A DNA stretch of 64,000 nt, from the NCBI GenBank assembly GCA_001662425.1, contig BDDC01000004.1, forward strand, positions 62,001 through 126,000. The letters run 5' to 3'. Under the pieces are notes generated by a model that was not told the DNA's origin, did no database searches, and was given only the letters and a program-made list of their open reading frames with translations. Shown here one piece after another: positions 34,218 to 47,032 of this stretch (the stretch's first letter is position 1; the number at the start of each line of letters is the position of its first letter). Source of the stretch: Chlamydomonas sphaeroides. Its lineage: Eukaryota > Chlorophyta > Chlorophyceae > Chlamydomonadales > Chlamydomonadaceae. A program made the translations under genes and the position numbers.

Positions 34218-37200
34218 CTACCAGGCGCGCTGCCGGTAATGCCGCGCAGTGGGCGCCGTCGTCAGCGCCGGCCCCGCTGCCGCCGCGGCCCGCCGCTCCG
34301 CCTCCAGCCCCTTCAGCCGCACCACCTCCGGTACAGGCCGCTTGGTCTGCGGCCGGTACACCGCCGTCGTCTGCGGCAGCCCGCTCCAGTCCTCGCCGTC
34401 ATCGTCCAGCGCCCGCGGGTTCCACACGCCCAGCAGCCGCACGCCGTCGTCCGTGGCGCGGCCGCGGCCGCCGAGCCGGGCGCGGCCAATGGGCGCCGAG
34501 GCCTGTGGGCCCAGCGCCGCCGCCGCCGGGGGGCTGCGAAGGCCAGGGGCCGTGGCGGAGGCCGGCCGGCAGCTCCAGGGCCTCGACGGCTCCGGCATGA
34601 GCCCGTCCTGCAGCATCTGCCGCTCCGCCTGCCGGGCCGCGAGGTAGGCCCCCGGCTGCGCCGACCCCAGCGGCGACGCCAGCAACGGCACCCGCGCCAC
34701 GCCTGGTCCCCCGTCGCCGCTGCCCAAGCTGGCGCCGGAGTGCTCGCCTGCTAGCCAAGGGCCGCGCGCCGCCGCCGCGGCGGCGGCGGCGCCGGAGGCA
34801 TAGGGGTGCGGCGGCGGCTGCCGCCGCGGCGACGCCGCCGCGGCAGCACCCGGCGCACGCACCCACTCGCCTGAGAGCAGGCGCTCGCTGATGAAGAGCT
34901 GCCGTGACATGAGCTTGACGGGCGGCCCGCCGGCCGGCGACATGCGGACGGGGTAGCGGCTGGCTAGATCGGCCAGCAGCGGCAGCCCGGGCAGCCCGGG
35001 GGAGGTGCGGCGCTGCGGGAGGCCGTTGGCGTGGCGCCGCGACGGGCCGGCGCTGGCGCCGCCGGACAGCAGCACGCCGCCCGAGGAGAGGGCCGAGGGG
35101 CCCGAGGAGGCGAGCGAGGAGTGGGAGGCGCCTCCGTCGAGAAGCGCGGCTGCGGCGTGGACGGGGCCGCTGTGGTGGCGGACCTCCGGGCGGGTGTGAG
35201 TGGGCCCGCGCGATAGCGGGCGCTGAGCAGGCTGCGGCGGCGCAGCGGGCGATGCCGGCGCAGCGGGTCTGGGTGTGAGGAACGGGCTGTTGGCGGCCGC
35301 GGGCGTGCCAGGGGTTGAGGCAGGTCGCGGCGGAGGAGACGCGGCGACAGCGGCCTTGCTGGAGCCCCGAGTGCTGGCGGCCGCCGGTGCCGCCGGGCCG
35401 GCCGACGCCTTGACAGAGCTAGACACGCCGCCGCCGCTGCCGCTGTCGGTGCGAAGCAGGCGGAAGCGGCCGATGCCCTCGCGCGGTGAGGGCGCGGCTG
35501 CGGGGCTCGGCAGCGCAGAGGGCGGCCGCGGGGAGGCAGGCGGCGCGGGCGCGCTGGGCTTGGGCGAGGGCGCGACGGGTGAAGCCGATGTCGACGGCGG
35601 CGCGGCGCTGCCAGCGGTTGAGGTGCGGCGCGACGACGGCACCAGCGCGGCGCCGCTGCTGTGAACGCTGCCGGCATGCGACGGCCGAGCGCTGGCTGCT
35701 GCCGCCGCCGCTTTGCCAGTGCTGCTGCCGCCGGCGCTGTCGCGCGTGCTGCGCCGGCTGCGGCGGCCTTGGCTGCCGGGCGGAGCCGTAAGTGCGCCGG
35801 GCGCGTGCGTGCTGCTCGCCGCAGCAGGGGGCTGCGCCGCCGCCGCGGCAACTGGCGGTGGCGCGGGCGGCGCCTCAGCTGTCCCAGCCAGCGAGGCGCG
35901 GCGCGGCTCCGAAGGCGCAGACGTTAGAGCGGGCGGCGCCGCCGCCGGCCGTGCCTGGTGCACAACGACCGGCTCTGGCTCGGGCTTCGGCTCTGGCTCT
36001 GGCTTGGGTACAGGCTCCGGCTCTGGCTGGGGCTTCGGCTCTGGGTCGGGTTCTCGCTCCATCTCGGCCCCCTCCTCGACCTCCTCGTCGTCCTCCAGGA
36101 TCTGGTCCAAGTCCGAGGGCATGGCAAGCAGCGTCTCCGGTTCCTCATGCTCATCTTGCTCTGCGTCAACCTCAACCTCCACTGCTGGCTCCAGCTCTGG
36201 CTCCGGCTCTGGCTCCGGCTCTGGCTGCCGCTCTAGCTCCAGCTCTGGCTCTGGCTGCAGCTCTTGCTCTGGCTCCGGCTCTTGCTCCGCCTCTGGCTCC
36301 GGCGCTGGCTGCAGCTCTGCCTCTGGCTCTAACTGAGGCTCTGCCTTTGACTCTGCCTCCTGCTCTGGTTTCGGCTGCGCCCCCTGCTCTGGCTCCATGT
36401 CAAGGTCCGGTTGCGGCTGCGGCTGCGGCTCCGCGTCCGCCCCTGGCTCAATACCTGCCCCACTCCCAGCGCCCACGTCCCTCTCCGCCGGCGGCGAGGC
36501 TCCAAGCTCTCCCTCCTCTGACGGCTCCGGCTCTGATGGACTCGGATCGGCCTGCAGCTCGGCCGCCGCATCCGGCGCACCCGCTGACTCCTGCTCTCGC
36601 ACCTCCCGCTCCAAGTCCGGCTGCTCCTCCTGCTCCGTACTGGGCGGCTCCTGCTCCGGGTCCCGCTCTGTCCCACGTCCGGGCATGGCCCCGGTCAACT
36701 CTGGCTGCTCGGGCCCCCCAGCAGCCTCGCTAGCCTGCGCCACCGGCTGCGGCTGCGGCGGCGCAGCCGGCGCCTCCGGCGCCTCCGGCTCCGGAGCTGG
36801 CGCCGCCGCTGGCTGTCGCCCGCCGGCCACCTGCTCATCCTCATCTTCGTCGCTCTTGTCGTCCTCCAGGGACCGCAGCCGGGCGCCCCGCGTCAGTGCC
36901 TCGGGGTCCTCCTCGGCGCTGCGCTGCTGCAGCTGCTGCAGCTGCTCGTGCAGCTGCTTGAGCACCACTGATGGTAGCCCCGCCAGCGCCGAGTTGGCGT
37001 CCACCAGCACCGGTGGTGGCGGCCGGCGGTACTCAATGCCGGCAAAGGGGTCGACCGCCGAGGCGCCGCTGGAGGAGCGGCGCAGGCTGGACGGCAGGGC
37101 GGCTGAGGGGCGGGGAAAAGGGCCCACGGCGGCCATTGGGGCGGCGGGACAGCAACCTAAAGCGACAGCGGCGGGATGGAGGTGAATGTGGCAAGGCCCG

Positions 37201-37966
37201 AGTGTGACTCAGAGGAGCTCTGGGGCAACCTGGGCTTACCCGGGTGATCGTCGGGGTCATCCAGGGGTACGCCGCGGGCTGCAGCCGCCGCGTGCTTTGC
37301 GCGCAGGACGCGAACGGCGCGCGGCACGCGCGGCTTGCGGCGAGCAAAGGGGTCGTCGTCCGAGTCAGCCCCCTTGGAGTCGACCGAGTCCTCCGAGTCG
37401 GACGTCTCAGTCGAGGTAGTCGACGAGTGGGATGCGGAGTGCTGCACCAATGCGTGAGGGGCAAGCGAGGAATGAGTGGGCTCAACGCTCGCTCCGTGGC
37501 ACACGCACGGCCCTTACACCTTGCTGGGTGCCCGCAGTTCCATGCAGCGCCCGTGGGGTCCAGCAGGGCAACCGCGGTTGACTCTGGGTACCTTGTGCGC
37601 GGCTTTCGTCGTCAGCGCCGCCCAGCTAGGACCGTTTCCCGGGGAGATGCTGACGCCCAGCGGCAGCTGGACAGCGCCGGGGGAGTATGGGACGTCCGGC
37701 TCCGCATGCAGTCGAAAAGGGTGGATGTAAGCGTGTTTGAAAGGATCGGGGTCATCGTCCGAGTCCGAGTCGGGATCTAGCAGGCGACGCCCAGCGGCAA
37801 GCACGGGGGAGACGCTGCCACCGCCGCCCAGCGGCCGCGCGACCCCGCTCGGCTCCGCAGCAGCGCCAGCGGCTGATGTCTGCTGCTGATGCGGGTATTC
37901 AATTCCATCCGGCTGTATCTCTCCAATAGGCAATTGCAGCTCTGATGGGCGCTTGCTCCGCAGCAT
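34218..37966 (-). CDS. Hypothetical acidic Pro-Glu-repeat protein
   Basis: Three exons: 37966-37592, 37441-37240, 37156-34218; 1171 residues with exact phase. The N-terminus (MLRSKRPSELQLP) leads into Ser/Asp clusters (DSDSDDDPDPF, DSEDSVDSKGADSDDD), typical of phosphorylated acidic patches. A short Gln-rich helical region (KQLHEQLQQLQQRS) comes before about 250 residues rich in Pro-Glu dipeptides (PEPEPEPEPELEP and similar). A long Ser/Ala/Pro disordered region follows, then a more conserved-looking C-terminus with LFISERLLSGEW, LLGVWNPRALDDDGEDWSG and TTAVYRPQTKRPVPEVVRLK. No catalytic domain, signal peptide or TM helix. Function unknown; composition suggests a scaffold or cytoskeletal/ciliary linker, but that is only a guess. 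Diverges from VPS13, with about 650 bp between start codons. Confidence 0.75.
35960..36440 (-). repeat. Pro-Glu codon repeat in the acidic protein
   Basis: Imperfect GGCTCTGGCTCC-type hexamer repeats on the plus strand encode PE/PEPEQ dipeptides on the minus strand. The tract interrupts an otherwise unique coding sequence and gives strong open frames on the opposite strand too. Confidence 0.8.
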
Positions 37967-38617
37967 CCCCGCTCGGCGCCAATCACTAGCGCCTCAGCAT
38001 ACTGGGGGTGAAAGGAGTGTCGCGTTCAGCAAGCGAGCGCGTCCGCGGCGATGCGCACATCGGCTTCGAAGGCTGCTGATACGATGCCACCACAGCTAGT
38101 GGAATTTCATAATCAAACTATATGTTTTGTGGGCGCGGTACGTATAGGCTGGACGAAAGAGGACGAAAGAGTCAGGGCAGACAGAGAGGCAGGTATTAAT
38201 GCCTGGACCTATCGAAGAGCAATGCTGCTGTTCTGTAGGTGTACTCGTGTGCTTCAAGCAGGCTCGGTGTGGCTGGCCCGCTGCTGCGCTGCTCGAGGCC
38301 TCGCCCGGCCGGATGAGTTGATGACGCGAAACCTCAATTTTGCTTTCACACGCTGGCTACGCTGCATTCCAGGGGCTTCTTGCTTGACAATCTCGGAGAG
38401 TCCGAGGGCTTTCTCATAAAGATGCTAGCCTGAATCAGACTTTACACGACAGCGATGAGCCCTAGGCTTCCATGATAAGCGTGGGACCTTCTTAAGCCCC
38501 CTTAAACGGTTCGGCAGCAGGAGTCACGGTTAGCTGTCGCGGCGGCTGGCGATGGCGTCAATCGGCTATTTGCAGTTGTCGCCGGACAGGCGCCGTTGCT
38601 AGGCCCCAGGGCCCAGC
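37967..38617. promoter_or_regulatory. Divergent promoter region of the acidic protein and VPS13
   Basis: AT-richer than both flanking genes. It contains the two 5' UTRs and presumably a shared or back-to-back promoter. No named element is recognised. Confidence 0.45.
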
Positions 38618-41600
38618 ATGTTCGAGGGATGGGCCGCCGACCTCCTGGCAACGTCGCTGGGGCGGTTCGTGGACGTTCAGAGGGACAAGCTCCGCATCAG
38701 CCTGTGGAGCGGTGGGTGCTCGGACATGGCCCCTAGCACCGCCCACGCTCATGCTCCCACGGCCAGAGACTCGGCGCCTGCGCGGCTATGCGTCCCAAAT
38801 TGCGACACCTGTCAGCAGCTAGCCGGCCCCTTGCCCTGTCCCCGTTGCCGCCAGGCTCCGGCGTGCTGGAGAATGTGCGGCTGCGGGCTGAAGCCTTCGA
38901 CTATCTCAAGCTGCCCGTCGCGGTGCACGAGGGCGTCGTCGGGCGGCTGCACATCAAGGTCAGCGTCACAGCTGCATGCGTGGTGCAAGCCACGCACTGC
39001 TTAGCTGCGAGCTGCTGGGCCGCCGCCGCGCTCTGCCACCTGGCGGCAGCAAGTCCTGGCTCGGCCTGTTGCCAGCCACGCTTGTGGTCATCCGCGCTGC
39101 GCCGTCCGACCGACCGTGCCGCGGCTCTGCCCTTGATCGCCCGCCCCTCGGCTGTACCGCCAGATCCCCTGGGGCAACTGGCTGACGGGGTCCCTGGTGG
39201 TGGAGCTGAGCGATGTGCTACTGTGCGCCACGGAGCGGGAGGACAGCGAGGTGCGGCGTGGGGCGACGGTGGGGCCGGCAGGAGCTCGACACAAGTTGGC
39301 AGGCCGTATCAGGGGCCCAGGAAGGGCTGGCAGGCGGTGGCAGGGTCCGGGCTGGCTCTAGCGGCCAACCCGGCAAGCTGCGGCCGTGCCGGCAAACCGC
39401 CGCGCTGTCCGCCCCCACGCTCGCCTTGCTCCCTGCCGCCGCAGTGGGAGGAGTCCGCCGCGCTGCGCCGCGAGCAGGCATCCAAGCAGGCGGACCTGGC
39501 AGCGGCTGAGCTGGCCAAGCTGTCGAACCGCATGGCCGCGCAGCAGCAACAGCAGCAGCAGGCGGCTGGCGCGCCGCCGCCGCCAGCTGCAGCCGCGCCG
39601 GGACGCGTGCAGCGACGGTCTACAGCAGGCGGCGCTGGCGAGGACGGGCCCGCTGCCGGCAGCGCGAGGGCCGATGACGACGAGCCGCAAGCCAGCGGCG
39701 CGGCGGGCAGCGTCACGGATGCATCTACAGAGGCCGCTACCGTTGCCACGGGCACAAGCAGCGGCGCCGGTGGAGGCAGCGGAGCGGCAGCCGCAGCAGC
39801 AAGCACACCGCCGGCACCCGCGCTGCCCGCGGCAGCGCCTGCAGCGGCGCCGCAGGCGCCGACGAGCGCCGGCGCGCCGAGCTGCAGTGCCCGCGGCGGC
39901 GGCCTGTACGCCACCATGATCGAGTACCTGTCCACCTTCCTGCTGAACCGCCTGCAGTTCAGCGTGCGCAACGTTCATATCTCGTTCCGGGTGAGCGAGC
40001 GAGCCGCGTGCTGCCGGCCGTGATTGCCGCGGCGCCGCACGACGACCCAAGCCCGGGGACGTCAGGCCGGAGCATGGGGACCCAGCCGGGCACGGGGACC
40101 CCAGCCTAGGGTACGGAAACTCCAGCCCCTTCCTGGCTATCGGTTTGGGCCCCTGGCGTGTTGGTTGCTCAGCATATGGAGGCGCAGACCACGGCATCTC
40201 AGCCCCTCCCGGCCCGCAACACCCCTGTCCGCAGGGCCGGCAGGACGGCGTGCCCTTTGCTGGGGGGCTGGCGCTGGACAGCCTGTCCTCGGTGCCGGAG
40301 CCCAAGCCGCCCAAGTCGGTGCTGGCGCGCCTCTACGGCGCAGCGCTGGGGCGCACATCGGTGCGTACCCGTGGCCTGGGCAGCCGAGGGAAGGGCAGAG
40401 AATGGGACCCAGCTGGCCTCCGGGGGCTGAGACGGACAGCGGCGCCGCCAGGGCTGCGATGTTGTCCGCAACGGCTTCCAGCGTGAGCATGCGTGATGCG
40501 CTGATGCTTGTGTGCACCTGCCCCCGCCGCTGCCCGCAGCATGCCAAGCTGGCGCGCCACATCGCGGTCCGCGGCCTGTGCGTCTACTGGCGCGCGCCGC
40601 GGCCCGGCGGGCCCGCGGTCCCTGCGCGCGCTGCGCTGGCGGTGCCGCTGCCGCCGCCGCATCCCGACGATCACCTGCTCCGCCCACTGGACCTCCTACT
40701 GCGCATCACCGTCACCTCCGCGCCGCCGGCCGCGATTGCGCTCAGCGACTCGCGGCTCAATCTGGCGGCCACGGCGGCGCAGCACGCGGCGCAGCAGCAG
40801 CAGGCGGCGGCGCTGGCCGCGACGGCGGCGGCGCTGGCGGCGCCGACGGGCGTTCTGTCGTACGCGCAGGCGGTGGCGGGCTCGAGTCAAGCGGACGGCG
40901 GGCCGGCGGGCGTGCGCCGGACCAGTGCAGGCAGCGGGGCCCGCGGTGGCGCGGCGGCGGGGGCGGCAGCTGGCGGCGGCGCTGGTGGGTTGCCGGCAGC
41001 AAGTGGCGGCGCGCCGTCGGCGGCGGGCGCGATGGCTGCTGCCGGCATGCGAGTGGAGGTGGTGGCGGGCAGCGAGTCTGTCCAGATCCAGGTGCGCAAG
41101 CCCTTGGCATTTTGCCCTTGGCATCAAGCAGTTGGCATCGAGCCGCAGGGACCGGCACCGCGCAGGCCGCGACCCTTCGGCCCTGCTGCCTGCGACCCCT
41201 CTCCCCCACCAGGTCCGGCCGCAGCAGCTGCAGAGCATGCTGCAGCTGGCGGACGAGCTGGCGGTCGCCGCCAAGCGCAACCGCTACGGCCGGTTCCGGC
41301 CGCCCGGCTGGTGTACGGCCGCGCAGATGCAGCGCGCAGAGCAGGACCTGGCGGCCGCCGCCGCGACGGCTGCCATGGCGGCACCCGGGGCTGGCTCCAG
41401 CTTCGGCGCTGGGTATGGGTCCGGGGCGGGGCCGGGGCCGGGGATGAGCTCGCTGCTGCGCAGCTCCTCCGACCCGGGCCGGCTGCAGGGCCTGGTCCGT
41501 GCGGTGCTGCATAGCGTGCAGGAGGAGGACGAGCCGGCGGCGACCCGGGCGTCAGCGATGGGGCGGCCGAGCGCCAACGGCCGCGCCGCGGCCACCAGCG

Positions 41601-44600
41601 GCGAGGGCAGTGGGGCGGAGGACGGGACGCTTGCGGAGGATTGGGAGGAGGAGCCACCGTCTCCAGTGTCGGCGCTGCCGCCGGCGCGCGTGCCGTCGCC
41701 GGCGCCGCCGCTGCCACCGCCGCGGTCGTGCGCCTCGTCGGCGGCGCTGTTTGGCATGGACCGCGATGCCGAGCAGCGCCCATGGAGCCCTGCGCTGGCA
41801 GCTCAGCTCGACCGAGCGCCAGAGCTGGAGTCGGAGCCGTCCACGGGCAGCAGTAGCGGCGAGGGTGCGGGGCAGCCCGACGCGGCCCTGCCGCCGCGCG
41901 GCAGCGCCCCGGCGGCGCCGGCCGCCGGCGTTGAGGGCCCGCACATGCCCGCAGCGGCGCCGCTGCGCTACGTGCAAGCCACGCTGAGCCCCTGCCCCGA
42001 GCCGCCGCTGCCTGTGGCGTCTGACGCTGGGCAGGGGCCCAGCGGCAGCGGCGCCGCGTCCCCAAGCCGGCGGAGCTCGGGCGGCGGCCGTGGCGTCATC
42101 CCCGCCACGCCCGCCGCCGTGGGCCCGATCCGCTGGGCGCACATTTGGCAGTACGCCGGCCGTGCCGTACTGCACGACCTGCGCGAGCGCCGCCGTGCAT
42201 GGTCGCTCCGTGATTACTTGCACTTCAAGCGGCAGTACATGCGGCTGTACCGCAGGAAGCTGGAGCACCTGCGCGCCGGCGGCGGCGGCCCCGCCGGTCC
42301 CGCCGCCGCCAGTGTCGCAATGCCGCCGCCGCTGAGTTCGGCCGAGCTAACGGAGCTGCAGCGCCTGGAGGCAGACCTGCCCGTGTCCGACATCCTGACG
42401 TTCCGTCAGCTGACGGAGAAGTCGCTAGAGGACGAGGCCGAGCGTGAGCGCGCCGCCGCCGTCGCGGCGGCGGCAGCGGCAGCCGACGGCACCCCGGCGG
42501 CGACGCGCAGCTGGCTGGCCTGGGGCCTGTCGGGCGTGTCGGGGTTCTTTGTGTACGGCAGCAGCGCCAGCGGCGCCGCCGGTGGGCGGTCGGCGTCGGC
42601 AGGCTCGGGGGCGGCGGCGGCGGCGGTGGCGCAGGAGGCGCTGCTGACGGAGGCGCAGCTGGCGGAGTTGTACACTCTGCTGCAGGGCACATCGCTGCAG
42701 GCGGCTGTGGCCGGCGGCGCGCCGTACGGGGAGGCCAACCCATCTCCCGCCCACGGCCACCACCACCTGCATCAGCAGCCTCACCACACCTACGCCGCGG
42801 CCAGCCCGGGGCCCGGCGGCGCCGCCAGCTCGACCGTGCCGCTGACGCTGCAAATCCGCCTGCTAAACGTGACGCTCGACGTCCGAGGCACCGACGTCAG
42901 AGGCCCCGCCGACAGCAGCACGCCGCCTTTGTCCGCGCCCGCGTCCCTGGCCTCCGGCTCCGCAGCCGGCGGCCATGGCCGAGCGAGGCCGCCCATGTTG
43001 CTGTCGCTGGCGCTCGGCAGCACGGCCCTGGTGGCTGAGGTTGACGGCGGCGGCGGCGCGTCGCTGCGGGCTTCCGTGGGCACCCTGCACGCCTACGACT
43101 TGGCCAGCGACCCAGGGGTCAGCGAGTGCATCCTAGCGCCCGCGCCCGACCTCGACCCCGACGCCCTCTGCGGCGACGACGAGGAGGAGGATGCCGCCGG
43201 CACCGCCGGCGTCTCGCCGGCGCCGCCAACCGCGGCCGCTCGCGCGGCGCCGGTGGCGGCGGCGACTCCTGCCCGGCGCGGCCGCCGCGGCAGCCGAGGC
43301 TCCTGGGTGTCCCTCGGCTCACTGCTGACCTCGTGCGCGCCGGCGTCCGTCCCGGGCCGCGGCCCGCACGGCGGCCTGCGCCCCTCGCCCAGCACCGACA
43401 GCCTCGACTCGGATGGCGGTCACTGGGCCATGGGGGCCCACCAGGCCGCCGCCTCTGCCGCCGTTCCGGCCGCTGTCGACGCCTGGCACAGCGGCCCGCC
43501 GGCGCTGACGCTCAGCCAGCCCGGCGGTGGCGGCGGCGGCGGGCCGCTGCGCGTGTCGGTGGGGCCGCTGCGGCTGCTGTACCGTCCCGCGTGTGTGGCG
43601 GCGCTGGCGGCGGCGCTGGCGCTCGACACGTCGGCGAGCCTGGAGGCGCACTCCGTGGCGGCGGTGGCGGCGTTCGATCGGCCCGAGGCGCGCGTGCTGG
43701 CGGCGCTGCAGCTGCTGCGCTGCGCTGCGCCGTCGCAGCAGCTGCGGCTCGAGGTCAGGGGGCGGGAAGGCCGGAGGGTGCGGCGCCGGATGGCTCAAAG
43801 GGGCGGCGGCGGCCTGCTGTTGAGCCGGCCGTGGTTGGCGCGCTCCGCTAGGCACGCTTCTTGTTGTGACGCTCGCCTGCACTGTCCCTTGCTCGTGTGC
43901 CGTTTGCAGTTGGACGGGCTCGAGGTGGTGATGCCCGTGGAAGCTCCAGGCACCAGTGACAGGCCTGCGCAGCCGCAGCCGGCGGGTTTCGCCGGCGCTG
44001 TTGCGCTGCCGGGCCACGTGACGTTTGGCCTTTACGGCGTCACCCTGACGTCCATGATCGAGCAGGGCGGCGGCGCGGACGCCGCCGGCGAGCCACCGGC
44101 CGCCGCAGCGCGCGGCTCGCAGCCAGACGGCTCGCCAGCTTGGCGCAGCGGCTCACCGGTGCCGGGCGAAGCCACGCCCGAGGCGCGCGAGGATGGGGCC
44201 GGCGGGCAGACGGACACCGATGACGATTGCGAGGCCGAAGAGTGCGACGAGGAAGGGCCTGGCCTGTCCCGCGAGGCGCTGGCCTCCCTGCAGGCGCTGC
44301 TGCAGCGCTCGCTCACGCCGAGCAGCACGGTCACCGACCTGGCTACGCTGGCCGCGACGGCGGCGACCGCCGCCGGCGCCGGCCGAGGCAACCCCGCGTT
44401 GCGGCCCAAGCGCCGCCGGCCGCCCGCGCCCATGACCATCGCCGAGCTAGAGCGCGTGTTCCTGTACGACCACATGCGCTTTGCCGTACAGTCCGTGAGG
44501 CTGGCGTTTCGTCTTCCGGCAACGCAGCCATCGCCGGCGCCGGCCTGGGACGCGCAGGGCGGCCGCTGGCAGCGGCCGGGGCAGCCGCAGCCGCAGCCTG

Positions 44601-46965
44601 CCCCCCAGCAGCACCGGACGCAGTCGCTGCTGCCGAGGAGCCTGGCGCTGAGCGGGCTGCTCAGCCGCTGCCGGCTGCAGCTGGGCCGGGACACGCCGTC
44701 GTCCGTGCTGCGGCTGTCGCTGGCGGGCCTCAGCGCCACCATCCGCGAGTCGCAGGTGGGCGCGGGCCGCACCAGCCACCTGCACGCCTCGCAGCCCGGT
44801 ACCACAGTCCGGCCCACGCTTGCCTTGCCGCACTGTGCCTTGCCTGGACAGCGCCGCCCGGCACCCGCTGCTGGCCGCTTCACCGCCCGCGCCTGCCTCC
44901 CGACGCAGGTGGCGCAGCTGCAGCAGCTGGCGGCGCTCATGCCGCAGCGGACCGCCGCCGCTGCGTCGCCGACGTCAGCCCAGGCGCCCGCCGCCTCGCC
45001 TGTCGGGGACATTGCCCGCGACGCCCCCACGGTGCCTGCGCCGCTGCAACCGCAGCACAGCTCCGGTCCAGCGTGGCGGCCGCCGCCCGTCCTGGTCGAG
45101 AGCGGCTCGGTGGACGGGTCCGCCTTTGCTAGCGCCACCACCGCCCCCGCAGACAGCCTGCCGTCGCCGCCTGCTCGGGGCTCGCTGTCGGGTACCGCGC
45201 CCGTGCCGCCGGCCCTCCTAACCGGTCGCGCCTCCTGGGGCTGGGGCTCCACCATCACGGCCTCGGCCCCGGCCACGCCGCTGCCTGCCATTGTGCCCCG
45301 CTCGGCCTTCGGCCGCGCGTTCAGCCTGCGCCGCAGCAGAACCTCTAGCGCCGGCGGCGCCGGCGCGGCAGCTGGCGAGCCGTCGGAGGGGCAGGCGCCC
45401 GAGGCAGGGCCCACGGCCTCATCGGGTGACGCCGCTCACCCCTTGAGGCAGCAGCCGCTGGCGCGGACATGGAGCCTGGGCGCAGCGCCACCCGCCGCTG
45501 CGGCGCAGCAGCCCGGCGTGCCGCAGGCGACGCCGCTGCAGGTGCTGCTGGAGGCGGCCTCGCAGCCGCCGTCGCCGTCGGCAGCCCCCGACGAGGCCCC
45601 CTCGCGCCAGGCGTCGTGCGTGTCCGCAGCGGCGGGCGCGCAGGCGCGTTTGCGGCTGCCGCTGCCGCCGCGCGCCAGCGTGCTGCACCTCAGCATCGAG
45701 CCCTTTGAGCTGCGGTACGTCCTCGACGGCGCCGGCAGCAGCGCCGGCAGCAGCGGCTTCCTTGGCAGCAGCGCGCTCCGGTCCGCGCCCGTGCTTCGGC
45801 TGCGCGCCAGCGGCCCAACGCACCTCTCCGCCTTCAGCTGCAGCGCAGACGCCTCCTCCTCCTCAGCCCCCCAGGCCTCGGAGCCCCCAACCTCCTCGGA
45901 GCTCGCCCTCGCGCTGCGCTGCCGCGGCCTGCAGCTCAAGCTGCCGCCCGCTCCTCCACCACAGCCGGCCTCCCTTCCCGAGCCGGCGGCCGGCAGCGGC
46001 CTGGCCGCCATGCTGCCTGCCGCCCTAGCCGGCGCCACCGTCTGGGCCGCGTCGTTCAGCCTGGACGCAGGGCGCGCCGCCGGCGGCGCTTTCGGCGCCA
46101 GCGGCCGCCTACTCGGTGCCCGGCTGCTCGGGCCCGGCGACCAGCCGGGCCGCTTCCTGCTGTCAAACGGCCCCGGGCGCGACGACGCGTGCGCGGCCTT
46201 CCGCTACTGGCCCGCCGGAGAGGCCGTGCCCCCGGACCCGGCGGCGCCGTCGCCAGCCTCCGCAGCGCTGGCGTCGCTGTGGTGGCGGCGCCGCCCGCAG
46301 CGACAGGGTGCTGCCGCGGCGGGCTCAGCCGGTGGCCTCGCCGCGTTCGCCGCTGGCCGCGACGGCGACGGCGACGGCGTCGGCGGCACAGAGCTGCACG
46401 TGTCTGATGCGGCCGTGGGCGTGGGCTTGCTGCTAGCCCTGTCTTCGTCAGGCTCAGGTCCCAGCGCCAAGGCCGGCGCTGAGCCGCCGGCGCGTGCCCC
46501 AAAGGCCCCTTCTCTGTCGCGCCGGCCCTCACGGCAGCCATCCGCGATGCCCGTGCCCGACGGTGGTGTCCTGCCCGGCGACGGCGCAGCTGGCAACGGC
46601 AGCACCCCTGGCGGCAGCGGCGCCGCCGCCACCGCCACCAGCAGCGCGGCCTCGCCCTCACGTGTGGTCCTGGAGCTGCGCAACTGCGCGGTGCTTGCGG
46701 TGTCGCACGGCCGCACGCCCACGGCGCAGGCCCTGGGCGGCGGCCACCTGGCCTGCCTCGCGCTGCTCAGCCTGGAGCGGCTGGAGCTGGTGGCTCAGCC
46801 CTGCGCCCACCCGCACCCCTCCCTGGCGCCCGCGCCACACGAACAGGAGCCGCACCACCACCACCACCACCATCCGCACCGCGGCTGGCAGCTCGAGACG
46901 TGGCCGCGAGGCAGCCGGCGCAGTGGCAGCCGTACCCACAGCCACAGCTACAGCCAGGGGCAGAG

Positions 46966-47032
<67 letters not shown>

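Noticed and set aside
35713..37185. Plus-strand Ser/Gly/Cys repeat frames over the acidic gene
   Set aside because: They are the complement of Pro-Glu codon repeats. The minus strand has the better splice structure and a unique C-terminus.
44032..45414. 460-codon minus-strand open frame
   Set aside because: It is antisense to VPS13 exons 8-9 and the intron between them, and Ser/Cys/Gly-rich without motifs.
46853..46873. Metal-binding His cluster in VPS13
   Set aside because: A short CAC repeat next to other slippage repeats is more simply explained as low-complexity expansion.
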